Origin: Poecilobothrus nobilitatus
Taxonomy: Eukaryota; Arthropoda; Insecta; Diptera; Dolichopodidae
NCBI GenBank assembly: GCA_947095535.1
Contig: OX352773.1
Span: forward strand, 28,169,398 to 28,233,397
Length of the DNA: 64,000 bases
Direction of reading: 5' to 3'
The first letter of the stretch is position 1. The number at the start of each line of letters is the position of its first letter. Both the position numbers and the translations under genes were made by a program. The notes under the pieces are model-generated. The model was not told the DNA's origin, did no database searches, and saw only the letters and a program-made list of their open reading frames with translations. Positions 1 to 13,122 of the stretch are shown here, piece by piece.

Positions 1-1012
1 ATATTTTTACGTGTGTTAAAGGTTTATTTTAGTTGTAAAGGGTTCTAAAGTTGCAGCTCTTCAAAATTGCGAAAAAGCCCCATTTTTAGATGTATATATC
101 TCGGGCTCTGCGTAAAAATTTTGCAATCTAAAACCGCCAGAAGATCGAAAATTTTATTATCTATAAAAAACAATATCAAAATTATGTAATATTTTGTAAT
201 TTACTATTTAAATTTACCTTTATGTGAAAACCACATTTTGCATGAAATTTCTTTTTTCATAACTCCGGCACCCCTTTAGATAGGAACCTGAAATTTTGAG
301 ACAAGAAAGAACTTTTAGAATTAGTATAAGTTTCCTCAGAAAATTTTTTGGTAACACTTCCTCTTTAAGAGTTATTACGCCTCAAAAATTGAAAATTTGC
401 TATTTTTAGACACCTGTAACTTAGGCACCTGTACAAATTTTTCTTCGGCAAGACATGAAAATTAAAGGTTCAATAATATATTTTTACGTGTGTTAACGGC
501 TTTTCTTAGTTATATAGGATTCCGGACTTACGGCCCCTCAAAATTTCAAAAATATATTTTCTTATTACATGAAATTTTCAAATTTTTGTGTAAGTCACAC
601 TTCTAAACAGTTTGTATTGAGTTTTGGAAATGTGCGCTTTTAAAAACCGTTGGTTTACATTCTACCTTGTTTTATATATGATTATAGCTCACTTTGTAAT
701 TTAGGTTCAAGTAGCTGCGAAATTTGTATACTCTTATTTTGCTACTTATAAAAGTTAGATATTTACAATTTTATTTTTAGATATCAGCAAAAACTTTTGT
801 AAAATTTGGTTTGCCGCAACGGAGAGCTGTCAAGTAGCTGTCATTCCTAAATTAACATGTGTAAATATATCTTCAGTACTTAATTCAGTTAGATATCTTA
901 AATTTTCTAAAAGATGATTAAATCTTATGAAAACAGCATAATATAATACATATATATTTGTACAGATATCCTAAAGTTGTAACAGTCAATTCTACACTCT
1001 TTCTTGTTTTTC
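1..1012 (+). repeat. Family 1 repeat (~478-bp units), right part of a copy cut by the window edge
   Basis: Bases 1 to about 660 align almost base for base with 53,306-53,990. The block starting TTTTTACGTGTGTTAA occurs at 4 and again at 481, and in the other copy at 53,309 and 53,788, which gives a unit of about 477-479 bp. Each unit holds two recognisable phrases, one around TAACTCCGG and one around CACCTGTAACTTAGG. The right end (960-1,010) is a diverged version of the CCCAGAGTTGACACAGTCTACTC ending also seen at 54,170 and 28,273. No protein frame is convincing. The element starts before the window, so its left end is unknown. It is non-autonomous; class unknown. Confidence 0.85.
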
Positions 1013-3156
1013 ATACAATATTGTATTAACACATTAAGCATCAAACATCACAAGAAAATTAAAAATAGTTTACTTGGAAACGATTTTTTTTAAGAATTGC
1101 AATTAAAATTCAAAAATGTGATATTTTCTTCTATTAAACTTTAATTGTCAAGTAAATTTTTCTAATTTTTTTTATTGTTAAACAAAAGTTTTATTAAGTT
1201 TTCCTTTTCGCTTAAAACGTTAATTCAAACATTTCTAATGTTATGTTACGTAATTTGATTAGTTCATAATGTTGACTCGGATTTTGTTTTTATACAAATT
1301 TTATTTTATTTCATTTCTCAGTATATTTTCTATACTTACTTTTTATAATGAAGGTAAGCAAAATTAAAGAAAGTAAAGGCTAGAAAATATTAAATGAAAA
1401 TTTTTCTTTTGATTTAAAATTACATATCAAAGTTATTTATTTTAATTTTATTTTAACTGTTTTTCTTTTTTGTTAGGCCTCTTTAATTTATTATGCTAAT
1501 CATAAACACCAAACGTAAATGTAAAGTTATATTAAAATTTCTGTGTTAATAACTATGAAACTTATAACAATTTCTATATTAGTCTCACAATTGGAATATT
1601 AAAAATGGATTACCATTTAAAAATTTCCATTCAGTTCAGAATATATTATTATAGTTCACAAAAGAAACGGTAAAAAAAAAAAAAATTCAAAAAAATCGTC
1701 AAATAAACAACGATAAACGGACAAAAGTTATGTATGTAATTAGCTATGTGTATGTGTGTATGTAAAATGGAAAAAACTGAAAAAAAAGGTCATAGCAATT
1801 ATGCAAATTTTTCTGCTACTTTTTAGCATAATATTTTTTTTTTGTCAATTTTTTGGCATTTTTTTTTCTTTTCTGTTGCTGCCTTTTAATAGAATAGGGA
1901 TTTTTGTCATTCTAAAATGAATTTACATTTAGACAATCAAACGCACTTATATACAATTGGTAATCTAAATTTTTTTTTTATTTTATTTTTGAATTTTGTT
2001 TTTGTTCTTTATGTTGATGGTCTCGGATCTTATTATAATTTTAATAGGATAATTTTGTTAAGAATCATGAAAGATGAACACGAAAAAAAAGCGAAAAATT
2101 AAAATCAGAAAATAGAATAAAAATAAAAAACCATCAACCTGAAATTTAATCTTCTCTCAATGTCCTTTTATGGGTTTATGTAAGGAAAGGTAGGAACAAG
2201 AAACAAAAAACAAATGAACGAATGTCATTTTTATTATGTAAAATTTACGCATATATGTATTCATGTATTATATGTACATTATTTAAGGGACTATTATATA
2301 TAAAGCTTGTTTTAAATAGGGAGTTTTTAATTTTTTTTATTAGGAGAACATAATAATAAAAAAAAAATTACTTATTTGTTTTTAGGTGTATATACTTTTT
2401 AAGGTGAGCTTTACTAAAAAAGAGAAGAAGAGCAAAAAAAAATGTCTAAATTCATGGAATTCTTGGGTTTTCCAATGTATAAATTGAAAATGAAACTAAA
2501 ACTAATTTTCAAAAAATTTAAGTTTAAAAATTATTTAAATGTATGTAAAATTGATGGAAAATATCAAAGATAATGGAAAAAAATGAGTTGTAAACAGACT
2601 ACTTAAATAAAACTTTTTTGAATAATAGTTTTTGAAACAAAATGTAATATGAATGCAAAGAATGTGAATATTGCAATATTATCATTTAAAAAATTGAGGA
2701 TCTTTAACATAATTTGTTTAATTTTTATGAAGCTATTAATAGGTAAGAGAAAAACAGATTCTCTTGTTACATAGATGTTATTTGTTTTTTTTTGCTTACA
2801 AATTGTTCGACTGTTAGACAGATAATCCTATTTATACCATTGGTACACATTGAAATAATAGACAAAGTATGCTAAGAAAATTGGGCTATTATTCATAATG
2901 GATAAAGGAATAGTGGAGATACACAAATTTCTATTTGAATTCTTATAACAATTTTATATTTCATAAGGTAACGGATGAAAATGGTTTTTTTTTTTTATAT
3001 TTGGATATTTAAATATTTTTTTTTGTTAATTTTAAAATTTTTATTTATCTGTGAGTTATAAGATATAAGTCGAAATTGCTAGCTTATTATTTTGTTTTTG
3101 TTATATGCTCATATTTTTCTATTATTGATATATCAAGTATTAATTACTTTTTGCCA
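1013..3156. other. AT-rich stretch, no gene seen
   Basis: No recognisable coding, RNA or mobile-element sequence. Many T and A runs (for example near 1,672-1,685 and 1,823-1,870). The open frame at 1,917-2,102 is encoded mostly by homopolymers and is not credible. Confidence 0.6.
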
Positions 3157-3321
3157 TTAATTTGGATCTAATGATTCATCTATTAATTGGTGAATCATGT
3201 TGATAAAGTCGTATGCTGCCCAGCTGTTAAAGAAAAATCTATAGTTAGATGATGTGTTGTGAAATTTGAATTTAATAAATCTGTCTAAATTGCTTAAAAT
3301 TATTAAGAAATCAACGTCCAT
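3157..3321 (-). other. Short open frame, possible decayed coding fragment
   Basis: A 54-codon minus-strand frame opens at an ATG (3,321) and ends at TAA (3,157); it stays open about 11 codons upstream of the ATG. The translation is less K/N/F-only than chance frames around it, with stretches such as NSWAAYDFINMIHQLIDES. No family is recognised and there is no clear splice acceptor upstream. It could be a relic of a transposon gene or simply a locally less AT-rich spot. Confidence 0.2.
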
Positions 3322-4956
3322 ACCGACAGTGTTGTATTGAATATAAAAAAAAGTATAATTTTATTTAGTATATAATCCAAAGACAATAATACTATAGATG
3401 ATTTAAAAGTGAGATTAGTGAAGTATAACAGAAGCTTAAATAGTAGATTTGATTTTTTAAAACACCTTTGAGACATAATTAGGCAAAAGATAAAAAATAT
3501 TGTTGCTTTGTTTTTGTCTTTTTTTAGTATAATATATATATATATATGTATCTAAAAGTAGATTAGACATATAAATTATATAAAGCTTTTATAAATTGAA
3601 AATTGAAGTCCAGTTGCAAAAACTATATATTTAAAGGTCTTTTTAATGCCAAAACATTAAATTTTTTAAACATTTTTTTATTTTCTTTTAGTTTAAGGTA
3701 TATGTTCAAACTATTTAAAAATAAAATTAAAGTCGATTTTTCGATTTCGATGATTCAAAGATTTTTCTTAGAAGCTGCATATAATAGTCATTAAGCATAT
3801 TTAGAAAATTTTTGTAAAAAAAAAATATATATACATATATACATATATACTATACATATGTAATAATATGATAAAATTTGATGAAATTATAATACAAATA
3901 AAATTAATTTATTAGGGATGTTTATAAATTTTCTTTTAGGATCATTTAGTTACCGTTATTTGCTTACTATTTTTTTTCCATTTTCTTTAAAAAATTTTTC
4001 TATTAAAAAAATATTTTTTTCTTAATTTTGTAAAATAACTGGTGTTGTAAAATGTTTTTCTTTTTCTAACAAACCTCAGTCCTCCAGTTTATTCAAATTA
4101 ATAGTAACATATAATGGTTATTATATTTTAGTCCTTTAATTTTCGTATAACGCTCCTTATTATGTTAAAATTAATAAGCTAAAGGTGCAACTAAGTAGAT
4201 AATTGATTTAAGGATAGGTTGAGTATAAATTATAAAAATTTAGAGAAAAACAAAGGGAAAAAAATAACAGAAACAAAATATAAATTAAAGAAAAATTAAA
4301 AAAATATCAAGATAAATTTGTTTTTCTTTTTTTTTAGAAAAAAAAATTATTTCATGTACTTTATGGTTTTTTAAATTAAAGAAATTATGGGATTAATAAA
4401 ATAATTTTATGAGTTCCATTAAATGTCCTTTATTTTAAATAATAAATTTTTGATGTTCATACAGAACATTTTGGGAGTTTTAAAATATTATTATCCTTAA
4501 TTATAATGGCAATCATTTACCTTGAAAAAGAAACAAGCAAAAACAGAAAAAGAATTACCATTTTACTGGAATTTAATTCATATTAACCAATTTTAAGTTT
4601 TGTGGGGTTAATTTAATGCAATAAAAAACAGTAGAATAATTCTGTAGAGCTGTAACTGTAATACTGTTATATGCAATGAAAATAAATAATAAAAATAAAA
4701 ATTTCTGAAATACCTTTCATGTTAATAGTGACCAATTATACAATTTTTAAGTACGAATCTTAAATAAATATATCCAGACTTTTCGGAATTCTACTTATTA
4801 CTTTGTATTATCTATTTAATTTTTTCTTTGTACTTAAATGTTAATTAACCCTTTTTGTCTTTTTTGAAATAACAAAAGTTTCGTCTTTTCTGCAATAAGA
4901 AATTTAAAATTTTCATAACAAAACGGTATTATTTATTTTTTATAGGTATCTTTAAA

Positions 4957-5000
4957 CAACTTATTTATTAGAAGTTTAAAAACTTCTAATAAATAAGTTG
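4957..5000. repeat. Perfect 21-bp palindrome with 2-nt centre
   Basis: The left arm (4,957-4,977, starting CAACTTATTTATTAGAAG) is followed by AA and then its exact reverse complement (4,980-5,000). Beyond the arms there is weaker complementarity, an AGGTA/TACCT pair on either side. A transcript would fold into a near loop-free hairpin. Confidence 0.95.
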
Positions 5001-7760
5001 ATAAAAACCAAAGGTACTTAAAGTTTTTTTTCAACAAAAAATTGTTTTCCGGATATGCTATACACAGCTAAAAAAATATCTTTCATTTAATTTTTTTTTC
5101 ATATTGATTTATACCCAAATGTAAAAAACTTTAAATAACTTAAAATGTAATTTTACAATAGTTCGTTCGCATATGCAAAAAACAAAAAAAAGTAAAATAT
5201 AATATAGTAAAACTTATTTACCTAAAAAAAAAAATTAAATTTGAACGATAATTATTTTAAATTTTTTTTATTAAAATAAAATTTTTTTTAAATTTTATTA
5301 TTTCAATTCGAAACAATTAAAAGGCCAATAAAAAATAATCCTTCCTTTTTCAAATATTTACTATTTACCATTAACCACCACTACAAATTTATTTCTTCTT
5401 GTTTTTGTTTTGATTCTTTTTTCTTCTTCTATCAGTAAAAAAAAACTCATAAAATTTTTTTTTTTTCATTTAAGTTTTTACAACGGTTAATGACCCAAAA
5501 TACAACATTTACATCAAAAACAAAATAATAAAAAAAAAAGAAAAACACAACGAATCAATATTAAATCGATCAGTACCACAATCGTATGGTGGGAATTTTT
5601 TTAAGGAATCACAAAAAAAAAAAACAAAATTGTAAGAATAACAACAAAATAACAGTTAAAAAATAACACAAAAAATGATAAAAATCTTTAAAATAATTTT
5701 TGTAATCCTCTAGAAACCTATTATTATTTCAATAGTGTCACCTCTGTTCTATTTCGAATTATATTTGTATCCCTTTCTCTTTCATACAAAAAGAAAAATT
5801 ATAAATATAAATATATATATATATATATTTTTATATATATCATACTAAAAAAAAAAAAGAAGAACAAAGCAACAACATTTTTTATCTCTTGCCTAACTAT
5901 GTCCCAAGGGTGCTTCAAAAATGCAAATTAAATTTTCCAACTTTTTGTAAACTTTTTTTTTTTTGTCGTTAGCTTTTGCTTTTACTTTTTTTTGTTTTTT
6001 TTTGTAGTTATGTATATGCTACCTAAATAACATCCACATTCCAGAAAAAAATATAAATATTATAAAAAAAAATAAACAAAATTGAAATCCTAAAAAATTT
6101 TCACCAAAAAACATAATACTGAACAAGTTGTTTTGGTTGGTGAAAGTCCACAAGGACATTTTCTAGTTTAGCCGGAGGGGGTTAAACTAATATATGTATT
6201 AACTTAATTGGAGTAGAGCGAGTAAAGGGTAGAACAAGAGAGAGAGAAAAAAAAAAAAAAACAAAAATAAAAATTATTTCATTTAGTAGAACAGTATTTG
6301 TTTTTGTTTATATTTTTTATTTTGTCCAGTTTTACGTTCTTTAAAGTGGAAAAAAGTTTCAAATTAAACGTTCGAATCAAATTACAATAAAACAGTATCT
6401 AACTCTAATTAAGTATTTTTGTCAAGCTAACTGTATGTTTATATATGTCTGTGTATATTTGAATGTTTTAAAATTCAATTTATGCTTTAAAGTAAGTCAT
6501 TCTGTTTTTAAATGTGAAAACAGTTTTGCTTTGAAAAGTATACAAAAAAAAAAAAAAAAAAACACAATAATAAAATATTTACAATAGTCCTTTATGTATT
6601 TAATCAAACCAGTAAAGAAATAATATAAAAAAAAATTTTTTTTTTTGATAAAGTCAAAATTAATTTTACTTTGCTATAATTTAAAAATGTTATTTTTACA
6701 TAGATTTCATGTCATTTTAACTATGTACAGAATGCCATACCTTTTTCAATTATTAATAGTAATTAATCTCATAATTTTTTTAAAGTACATTTTTTAAATT
6801 AGTTCTTAAATTATATTTTAAAATGAACTAATTTTTTTTTTTTTTTTTATATAAGTTGTTAGCTTTGAATTTAAATTTCTTTACAGATCTTTTACTAATA
6901 TTATATATATATAAGACATCTATAGAAGTCTAAAAAAGTAGATTTACTAGAATCCCTCTTTATAATTCATTATTATATAATAAATCGAAAAAGAATCTTT
7001 AAAGAGGAATTGCTATTTATTTTTAAAATATTTTGCAAATTTTCATACATTGGGATAACCATTAAACATACAAGTAGAACTGCTTCACTTGCTAGAAAAT
7101 TTAATAATTTCTGAAAAAGTTTAAAATAATTAAAAGTAATTTTCATTTTAAAACTTATATAAATATTAAAAAAACGGATTTTTTTTTTTTTTTTTTAATA
7201 CAGGATCTAATTTGATATTCTATTCCAACAGTTTTACTAAAATTAAAGTAAAATTTTGCATAATTAAAGAAATATTAACACATGCAAACTTATATAAAAC
7301 ACATACATATATACTTAAATAACACTCTACTGTTGTCTAATTTGATGGCATTCGATTCTAAGAAATATAAAAAAAAAAAAAATGTCAAATCAAAAGCTCT
7401 TTAATTTTATTAGCATTGCAAAAACAAAAATGAAAAAAAAAAAAAAAAAAAAATTCCTGATAAAGGACAATTAAAGTTATCATAAAAAAAAATAGAAAAA
7501 AAACAATCATATTACTTTAATATTTGTATACATTATTCACATAAAACGCATACATAGTTACAATACTAAAAATTGTTTTTTTCTTTTTTTTTGTTTTTTT
7601 ATTCTAAATGTACCTACTATGAATTAACAAATATGTCAAAATATTTACATGTATGTGTTCAACAATAAGACAACTAATTTGTGTAGAATAAGAAAAAAAA
7701 AAAAAAACAAAAATCAAATGTTTTAATTTTTTTCTTAGATATATATATTATTTTATTTCT

Positions 7761-7812
7761 AAAAGTAAAATTGATTCTATAAAAAAAATTTTATGGAATC
7801 AATTTTACTTTT
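7761..7812. repeat. Palindrome, 24-bp arms, one mismatch
   Basis: AAAAGTAAAATTGATTC at 7,761 is matched by its reverse complement ending at 7,812. The arms differ at one position (T versus C) and are separated by about 4 A/T bases. Confidence 0.9.
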
Positions 7813-9773
7813 GCCAAATTAAAAAAAAAAAAAAAAAAAGAAGAATATTATGAAAATATAAGAAAAAAATCTTTAAGGATGTCCTCTACTCGTATGTAAT
7901 ATAAAAGACAGGGAAAATTTTTTTTTTTTTTTTTTTTTCTGAACCAGATGGCATATGTCAATTTTCTCAGTAATAATGACCAGTCAACTGAATGCAATGA
8001 TGGTATAATATGTGAAATTTCTTTATTATTAAAATTGTCCCTTTTTTGTTGTGTTATTGTTGTTATTGTTGCCTATAGTTTCATCTATAGAAATTTACTT
8101 AAGTGTGCATATGTATTTTGAACATTTTTATATGTATAGATCAGGAATTATAAACTAAATTTTTTTTTTGCGAACCAAAGTGGTTTTAAATTAATGGATA
8201 AATGTGATAACAAAATGGGCTTTGTATAGCTTTTATGAATTGGTTTAATATGTTGTTTTTTTTTAAAAATAGATTTGATATTTTAAATTAATTAAAATAA
8301 TAATAATTAAAATAATAAATATAAATATAAATATAAAGAAGAAATTGTAAATAATGGGCCAGAGAAAAAACTAATAAACTAGTAGGTCAACAATTCTCAA
8401 TCATTCAGAATTTTAATTTTCGCTTTAAATCTTTTTAAACGCTATTTCTTTAATTTGTGGTTTTAGATTTTTTCTTTAACATTAAGTGGAATTTTCAATG
8501 CTTTTATTTTTTTTCCTTTTCTGACGTTATGTTTAAACTTATTTAAAATTTCAGATAATACATTTTATGGACGAGAAATTTATGGAGCGAAAACATAATG
8601 TATATTGCTTGCTATTTTCAAATCAGATGAGAAAACTGCATCAAATTTGAAATTGTTTTTAAGACGTAATGCTTGAACTTTTCACTAACAAATTAAGTAA
8701 TTTTTAACAGTTTATTCAATTGATTAAAGATTTTTGATAAAAAAAAATTTTTACTTTGTGATAAAATTTTATTCGGTACACACTCCGTTTAGTTTATCAT
8801 CTCTGCCTGATATCTAATTCTTAAATGAAAATAAAAATATAAATATTTTTCGTTTTAATTTTTTTGTTTTTATATATGTGAATGGCCTGTAGATGCTTTT
8901 TAATGGTGTGAACCCTTGTCAAAAATTACTCCAATACTAACTAATAATAATAATCAGAAAATATATAAAAAAAAAAAAAATTAAATAGAAAAACTGAATG
9001 GAAAATTTTATTTCAAAACCAAAACAAAAAACGAAAATAAAAAATTGGTTGACATCGAAATATAAACTACGTAAATTGACAATTGTTTTTTTTTTTTTTT
9101 TTGTTCATACAACCAAAACCCATTTTTATTTAAATTTTATTTTTTTTGTAATTTAAATTAAGATGTTAAATGAATTTTCTAAATTTAACAGTGCTCCTTA
9201 CGATTAAGTTTAAATTACAGATTTTTCTAAAAAAAGAATTTTAGAATTGGAGCAGAATCTGGATCAACTGAAATAAAATCCATGAATTTTCTCATGAATT
9301 TGATGATTTGTTTTGATTTTGATACTATTCATTGGGTTACATTGATAATTTCATAAAAATTAGATCAGATCAGAACAGGCTTATTTATTGACTATTAAAT
9401 TAATATAATGAAATAAATTGCTTAATTTTTTTTTCTATTTACAAGATCGCCATAAGATAAATAAAATTTTGTAACAGAAAAGGCCTATACTATAATAATT
9501 TTCTGCAAAGCAAAGGGCCGATACATTGAATCGCTGAACTTAAAATTTAAATAAAATTGAACTGAAGGACGAACGAAGAAATTATATAAAATAATTTAAA
9601 AATACATTTTTTTGAATTAAAAAAAAAAAAACAGAAAGAATTTATAATTTTAACAAACCCAGTTCTTTTTTTTTTGGACATTGTACAATTTATACAAGAC
9701 GCATACTATATAAATACATATAAAATGTGAATTTTTATATTAATTTTTTTTGGCTCCTGTTTTCACCTTTCAG

Positions 9774-9791
9774 GACAACATCGATTAAACG
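9774..9791 (+). other. Candidate 18-nt micro-exon
   Basis: A good acceptor (CTGTTTTCACCTTTCAG ending at 9,773) is followed by 18 less AT-rich bases and then GTAAAA at 9,792. The length is a multiple of three and two frames are open. No neighbouring exon on this strand was found, so this may be a coincidence of a pyrimidine tract. Confidence 0.15.
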
Positions 9792-12700
9792 GTAAAATAA
9801 AAGTTAAATTTTCCAATTTTTTCTATTTTTCAATTTTTTTTTTTTTTCGATTTGTTATGCTTCGCACAACTTTCTTCTAATATTCATGAATTTTTAACGA
9901 TGGATAATTTTGGATCATTTGGAAATGTCTATTTTTACAGTCTATAAAAATTGGACAAAATTGGACTGTTTTTTTTTTTTATATTTAGGTTTTTTTTATT
10001 TTTCCTTTCTTTATATATGATAAAAGATTTAAGGTTTTGTGAAGAAAATGAGAAAATAGGAATGAAAGGAAGAAAAAAATATCAAATGGTATAGTTGAGT
10101 GGGTCAAATTAATTTTTTTTTTTTTTTGTAGCTTTTATTTTTTTTGTATTTTATTTTAATTTGCAAGTTATATTTTACGATTATGGTAGGGAATTTTAAG
10201 AAAACTTCTCTGTATTAATATTTAAAGATCTATATTAATATTTAGATTTGGTTAAAATGTTATCTTATTTTAAAACTCTTAGAGAAATAAGGTTTCTGTT
10301 GACTATCTAATTTCTAAAATTGTGAAATAAGAAATTGCACATCAAGAACAAATTGTTAGAAAACCGATTATGCTAACTGTTTTTATGATTTAAATCTCCT
10401 TTTAATCTTATACGATAGATTTTTCATTTAAACGCGAAAAAAACTTACTTTTGAGTGAAATAAAAATATTCAAATGGGGTGTACTAGTAAAAATTGTGAT
10501 AAAATTTGATTTAATAATAATATCAGAAAAACATTTCAAATAGCATGCATTACAGGCAAATTTAACTATTGTAATGATATTGGTATATAAACGTATGCAA
10601 AGGTAACGAAAATATAAGATATTAAGCATTCATAGCTTAAAATTAACTATTTTAGAAGATATAAGAAATTAGAACAACCACTAAAAATATGAATAAAATA
10701 TTATCGATAAAATTATGCAATTGCCAAATACAAACAATTAACCATAAAATATAGAATAACTTAGTGCCAAAAAAAAAAATGCATCAAATCTTAAAGTTTA
10801 TTTTTGAAAATGCTTATTTTTTACTTATAAAACTATCACAAGTAAAGAAATATTTGAATAAATTTTGAATAGGTGGGAATGCTTTACAAGTAAAATATAA
10901 CATATTACAAATTAATTACTTTTCCATTATAAGATGTAAAAACTTCTCAGTCTATTTCAGTTTATTAGAATACTTTTATATTATCTCAAATTGTTGTCAA
11001 TTATTATTATCAATATTAATTTGATTGATAATATAATTAATAATATATTATTTAGTCTATCAGAGCGCTTTACTGAAAACTGGAAACAGGAGTAAATATA
11101 ATTTTGTTAGAAAATCTCATAAAAATTATAAGTTTTAGTATTGATAAAATGAATTAATGAAACAGGATCACAACGTTATCTTATTTCGAATGAATTTTTA
11201 ATTTTTCTGTCGAAATTTTGTAAATCTAGAGCTAAAAAAAAAAAGTTCTTTCCAAATTTTAGAAAAATTGGTGTTGTTGTCTTTGTTTTGTTAGTTACAG
11301 ATTGTAACATAAGGATTTCAATATTTTATTTAACAGAGGTTTGTCGGCGGCAACTTTGTCAGTATAAATATATATTTTATGTTTTTGTTTTAATTTACTA
11401 TCTTGTAATTGTGTTTCTATATTTTTTTTTTATGAAATTTTTATTCAAGGTTTTTTTCAAGATATTCTTGATGGCCGTGGTCCTTGAGGAAGCAACATAT
11501 AAAACACAGGAAAACTTAAAAAAATCATTTAGTTCATTTTAAAAATTAAAAAAAAAATTTCCGAAAAATATTTTTTTTTGGTTAATTTAAATTAATTTTG
11601 TTTTTTTTTTATTGCGTATATATTTTTAATTTATCCTATCTATCTATACATAAATAACTATATTATGTATCTAGATTGTATATCATTAACATTGTATGAA
11701 TATTCATAAGTATTTTTATTGAGAAATTCATTATTATAATTAAGATTTGGTTTATGTATATTTTCAGCTCAATGTGGTTTTTTTTTTTTTTTGTTATTAA
11801 TAAATACAAAATATTTATGAGTATTAATCGATCGACTAATATTTATTCATAACAAGTTTTAAATTTTTTATGTAAACATTTCTTTTTGTCTATATATAGG
11901 AGTTCGCTTTAGTTTGAATATAATATTAAAAACTTTTATAATATATTTTTTATTTTAAATGTTATGTTATAACAAGAATTTTTTATTACCTTAAAGTTTT
12001 ATTTATAATTATTTTAGAAATTTTTTTAAGGTTACATAATATTATTTTGGAATTTTTTATTTTAGAAATATTTAATAATTCATTTAATTATTCAACGTGC
12101 ATTACAACAAATTACACAATGAGAGAAGAAATTATAATAAAGTTTAAATTATAAATTTATAAAAATATTTAAAATTAAAATTATAAAAATTAATAAAATA
12201 TTAAAAAGATTTTTAAAGTCGAGTATTTTTTTTTTATGATTCTTAAAATAATTTGAACAGGGAAATGGTTGTATTTTAGATTTTATTCAACAAATAGATT
12301 TTATTCAACGAATTCAAGAGAATCTTTAATTCAGTATAAATTTTATAATAAATGTAGTGGAAAATTTACTTTATAAATCGTATTCTTTTATTATGGCAAT
12401 CACCGTCATTTTACATATTTTCGCCTAATTATATGCAAATAATTTTAATATACCTTTGAATTTGTTTTTGTTTTTCATTATTATTTGGATTAATTAGACA
12501 TTAGTTTCATTTTTTTTTTTCACTTTCCTTGTTAGTCTTTTAATATTTGTGAAATCAATTCATTGAAATATTAATTTAACTTAATTTTTTTTAATTTTCG
12601 TTGCTTCAACTACGCTCTGAAAAAGACAGCTCTGATACGATGATTCTCACCGTCTTCGAGTTCTTAATGATTGCATTTAAACACCAATTTGACAATGTAT

Positions 12701-12885
12701 ATATTATTTGCTGAGTATCATCCCCTTACTATAATAATGTTCTACATAAAAGTTTTATCGATATTAATCGGCTAGATAAGCTTAAAAATATCCTTTTTCG
12801 ATATTGTGGATGGTCAAAGTTTGTAAAACTTTTTCTCATACATCTATTGATCAGAATTAGGCCTTTTTTTTAGATATAGTTTCTA
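9792..12885. other. AT-rich stretch, little recognised
   Basis: No gene. A slightly GC-richer patch at 11,330-11,520 has minus-strand frames with phrases YVASSRTTAIKNIL and TDKVAADKPLLNKIL; the first loosely recalls motif VI of PIF1-type helicases, but this is too short to annotate. The part from 12,600 to 12,885 may be the eroded 3' continuation of the reverse transcriptase fragment that follows. Confidence 0.4.
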
Positions 12886-13122
12886 TTAGTTCCTAGTTTC
12901 AAGTTTATATAATAGCATCCATTTTGTATTGATGTTGAAAGTGCTTAAGTTTGTATATCTGGTGATATGTCTGAAAATGTAAACTTCATTGAACTTTTGA
13001 TATCCATCAAGAGACGTCATTTTTATTGTTATCCTCCTTAGCGCATATAAATTTGTTTCATTCAAGTTCATTTTCAGTCCAATATTTTTAGTATTAATAA
13101 TAGCGTTTAGCTTTTGAAGTGA
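12886..13122 (-). pseudogene. Decayed non-LTR retrotransposon RT fragment (C-terminal part of the RT domain)
   Basis: Read on the minus strand from 13,120, one frame gives LQKLNAI...NIGLKMNLNET, then ITIKMTSLDGYQKFNEVYIF and a short INTKWMLLYKL stretch. From knowledge of insect endonuclease/reverse-transcriptase proteins, this follows the order 'AxxxGLKMNxxKTK', then a short beta stretch 'IDG...', then 'VxxYIYLG', then 'INRRI...W..F.KL'. The match covers the segment just after the YADD catalytic box, which is not preserved here. Spacing is right, but several consensus residues are lost (LG to FR in the YLG motif). The fragment is short, without start, endonuclease or full palm, so it is a dead remnant. 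Clade RTE-like by phrase similarity only; not verified. Confidence 0.6.

Larger units (their letters stand above)
3322..9773. other. AT-rich stretch, no gene seen; two palindromes
   Basis: Nothing recognisable as a gene over about 6.4 kb. It contains the two hairpins listed separately (4,957-5,000 and 7,761-7,812), a small GC-rich hairpin at 6,167-6,188, and the longest homopolymers of the window (A run near 7,433-7,453, T run near 7,918-7,938). Confidence 0.6.
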
